DNA of 35,498 bases from Tetrahymena elliotti 4EA. Its lineage: Eukaryota; Ciliophora; Oligohymenophorea; Hymenostomatida; Tetrahymenidae. The stretch is taken from assembly GCA_000231825.2 (NCBI GenBank), contig JH720325.1, forward strand, positions 75,601 to 111,098. Reading direction: 5' to 3'. A program made the position numbers and the translations under genes. The notes below the pieces were generated by a model. That model searched no databases, was not told the origin of the DNA, and worked only from the letters and a program-made list of their open reading frames with translations. Positions 34,971 to 35,498 of this stretch are shown piece by piece. Numbering within the stretch: position 1 is the stretch's first letter; every line of letters begins with the position of its first letter.

Positions 34971-35498
34971 TTATTTAGTTATTTTACTTACTAAATCCGC
35001 TTATTAATTCAGATATTATTTAACTTTTTTCAGTATAGAAACTTATTTGCTTTGTAGGATATTTAGGATTCTATTGGTATATATAACTTCTTCATTTGTC
35101 TTCTGTTTATTGATAATTTATTTTGAAATAATATCTTAAAATACATAGAAAAAATTAGTAGAAATCCTAATTAGCAAAAGAAATTTTGTTTTTCAAAAAT
35201 AAGTTGAATCTAAATTGATTTTATGTTATTAGTTTTAAGTTTTTAAAAAAATATATTTTACTTTTGATATAATTAAATCATTACTTTTAAAAGACTCTCT
35301 ATCAATAAAAAAAACAAAAAAGTAAAACATCAAAAAATTTACTCCCTTTAGTGATTTGCACGTTCTTCTAAATTATGTTTTGAAAATAAGGTGTTTGGAT
35401 TTGGGGGGTGGTCTAAAATATATTAACTTTGCCAAATTCTCTAAATAATCCAAAAAAAAAACTAAAAAAAATAATAAATTAAATTAAAAAAAATATAT
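34971..35498. other. Upstream flank of the last gene, to the window end
   Basis: Presumed promoter of the minus-strand LRR gene, then AT-rich DNA. A G-rich patch (TTTGGGGGGTGGTC) lies at 35401-35414, one of only two such patches in the window. No telomere repeat and no coding frame were seen. Confidence 0.5.

Overview
This window is nuclear DNA from a ciliate, most likely a Tetrahymena-type oligohymenophorean. Every long gene reads through only if TAA and TAG encode glutamine and TGA is the sole stop. The DNA is extremely AT-rich, and introns are short with GTAA-type donors and TTTAG/ATAG-type acceptors. No bacterial features (operons, Shine-Dalgarno sites, rRNA or tRNA genes) were seen. A run of exactly 100 N marks an assembly gap. 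The sequence alone does not say whether this is macronuclear or micronuclear DNA.

Layout. 210-4000 (-): a seven-exon, 1010-residue predicted membrane protein of unknown function. 5519-9340: tandem array 1, about 280-bp units. 10130-10705 (-): a Hub1/UBL5 ubiquitin-like splicing modifier with an RS-rich N-terminal extension. 11620-13240 (+): a Q-rich coiled-coil protein. 14098-17010: tandem array 2, about 305-bp units of the same family, followed by the gap. 19015-21171 (+): an RBR (RING-IBR-Rcat) E3 ubiquitin ligase with a long N/Q-rich tail, in which an in-frame TGA is followed by 33 more open codons. 21743-23020 (+): isolated leucine-rich-repeat modules, one per about 200-290 bp. 23457-24974 (+): a leucine-rich-repeat protein. 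26272-28512 (+): a 746-residue coiled-coil protein. 29274-32842 (+): a membrane-anchored M16 (insulysin-like) metallopeptidase. 33231-34970 (-): another leucine-rich-repeat protein.

The genes do not form one pathway. Two belong to ubiquitin-type systems (Hub1-like protein and RBR ligase), one is a peptidase, three loci carry leucine-rich repeats, and three encode proteins I cannot place. The most unusual structure is the pair of interspersed tandem arrays. They share a conserved core, the same orientation and recognisably homologous 5' and 3' ends, so each looks like a complete copy of a bounded element rather than simple satellite spread. The other notable points are the RS-Hub1 fusion, the in-frame TGA near the end of the ligase gene, and the spread-out leucine-rich-repeat modules.
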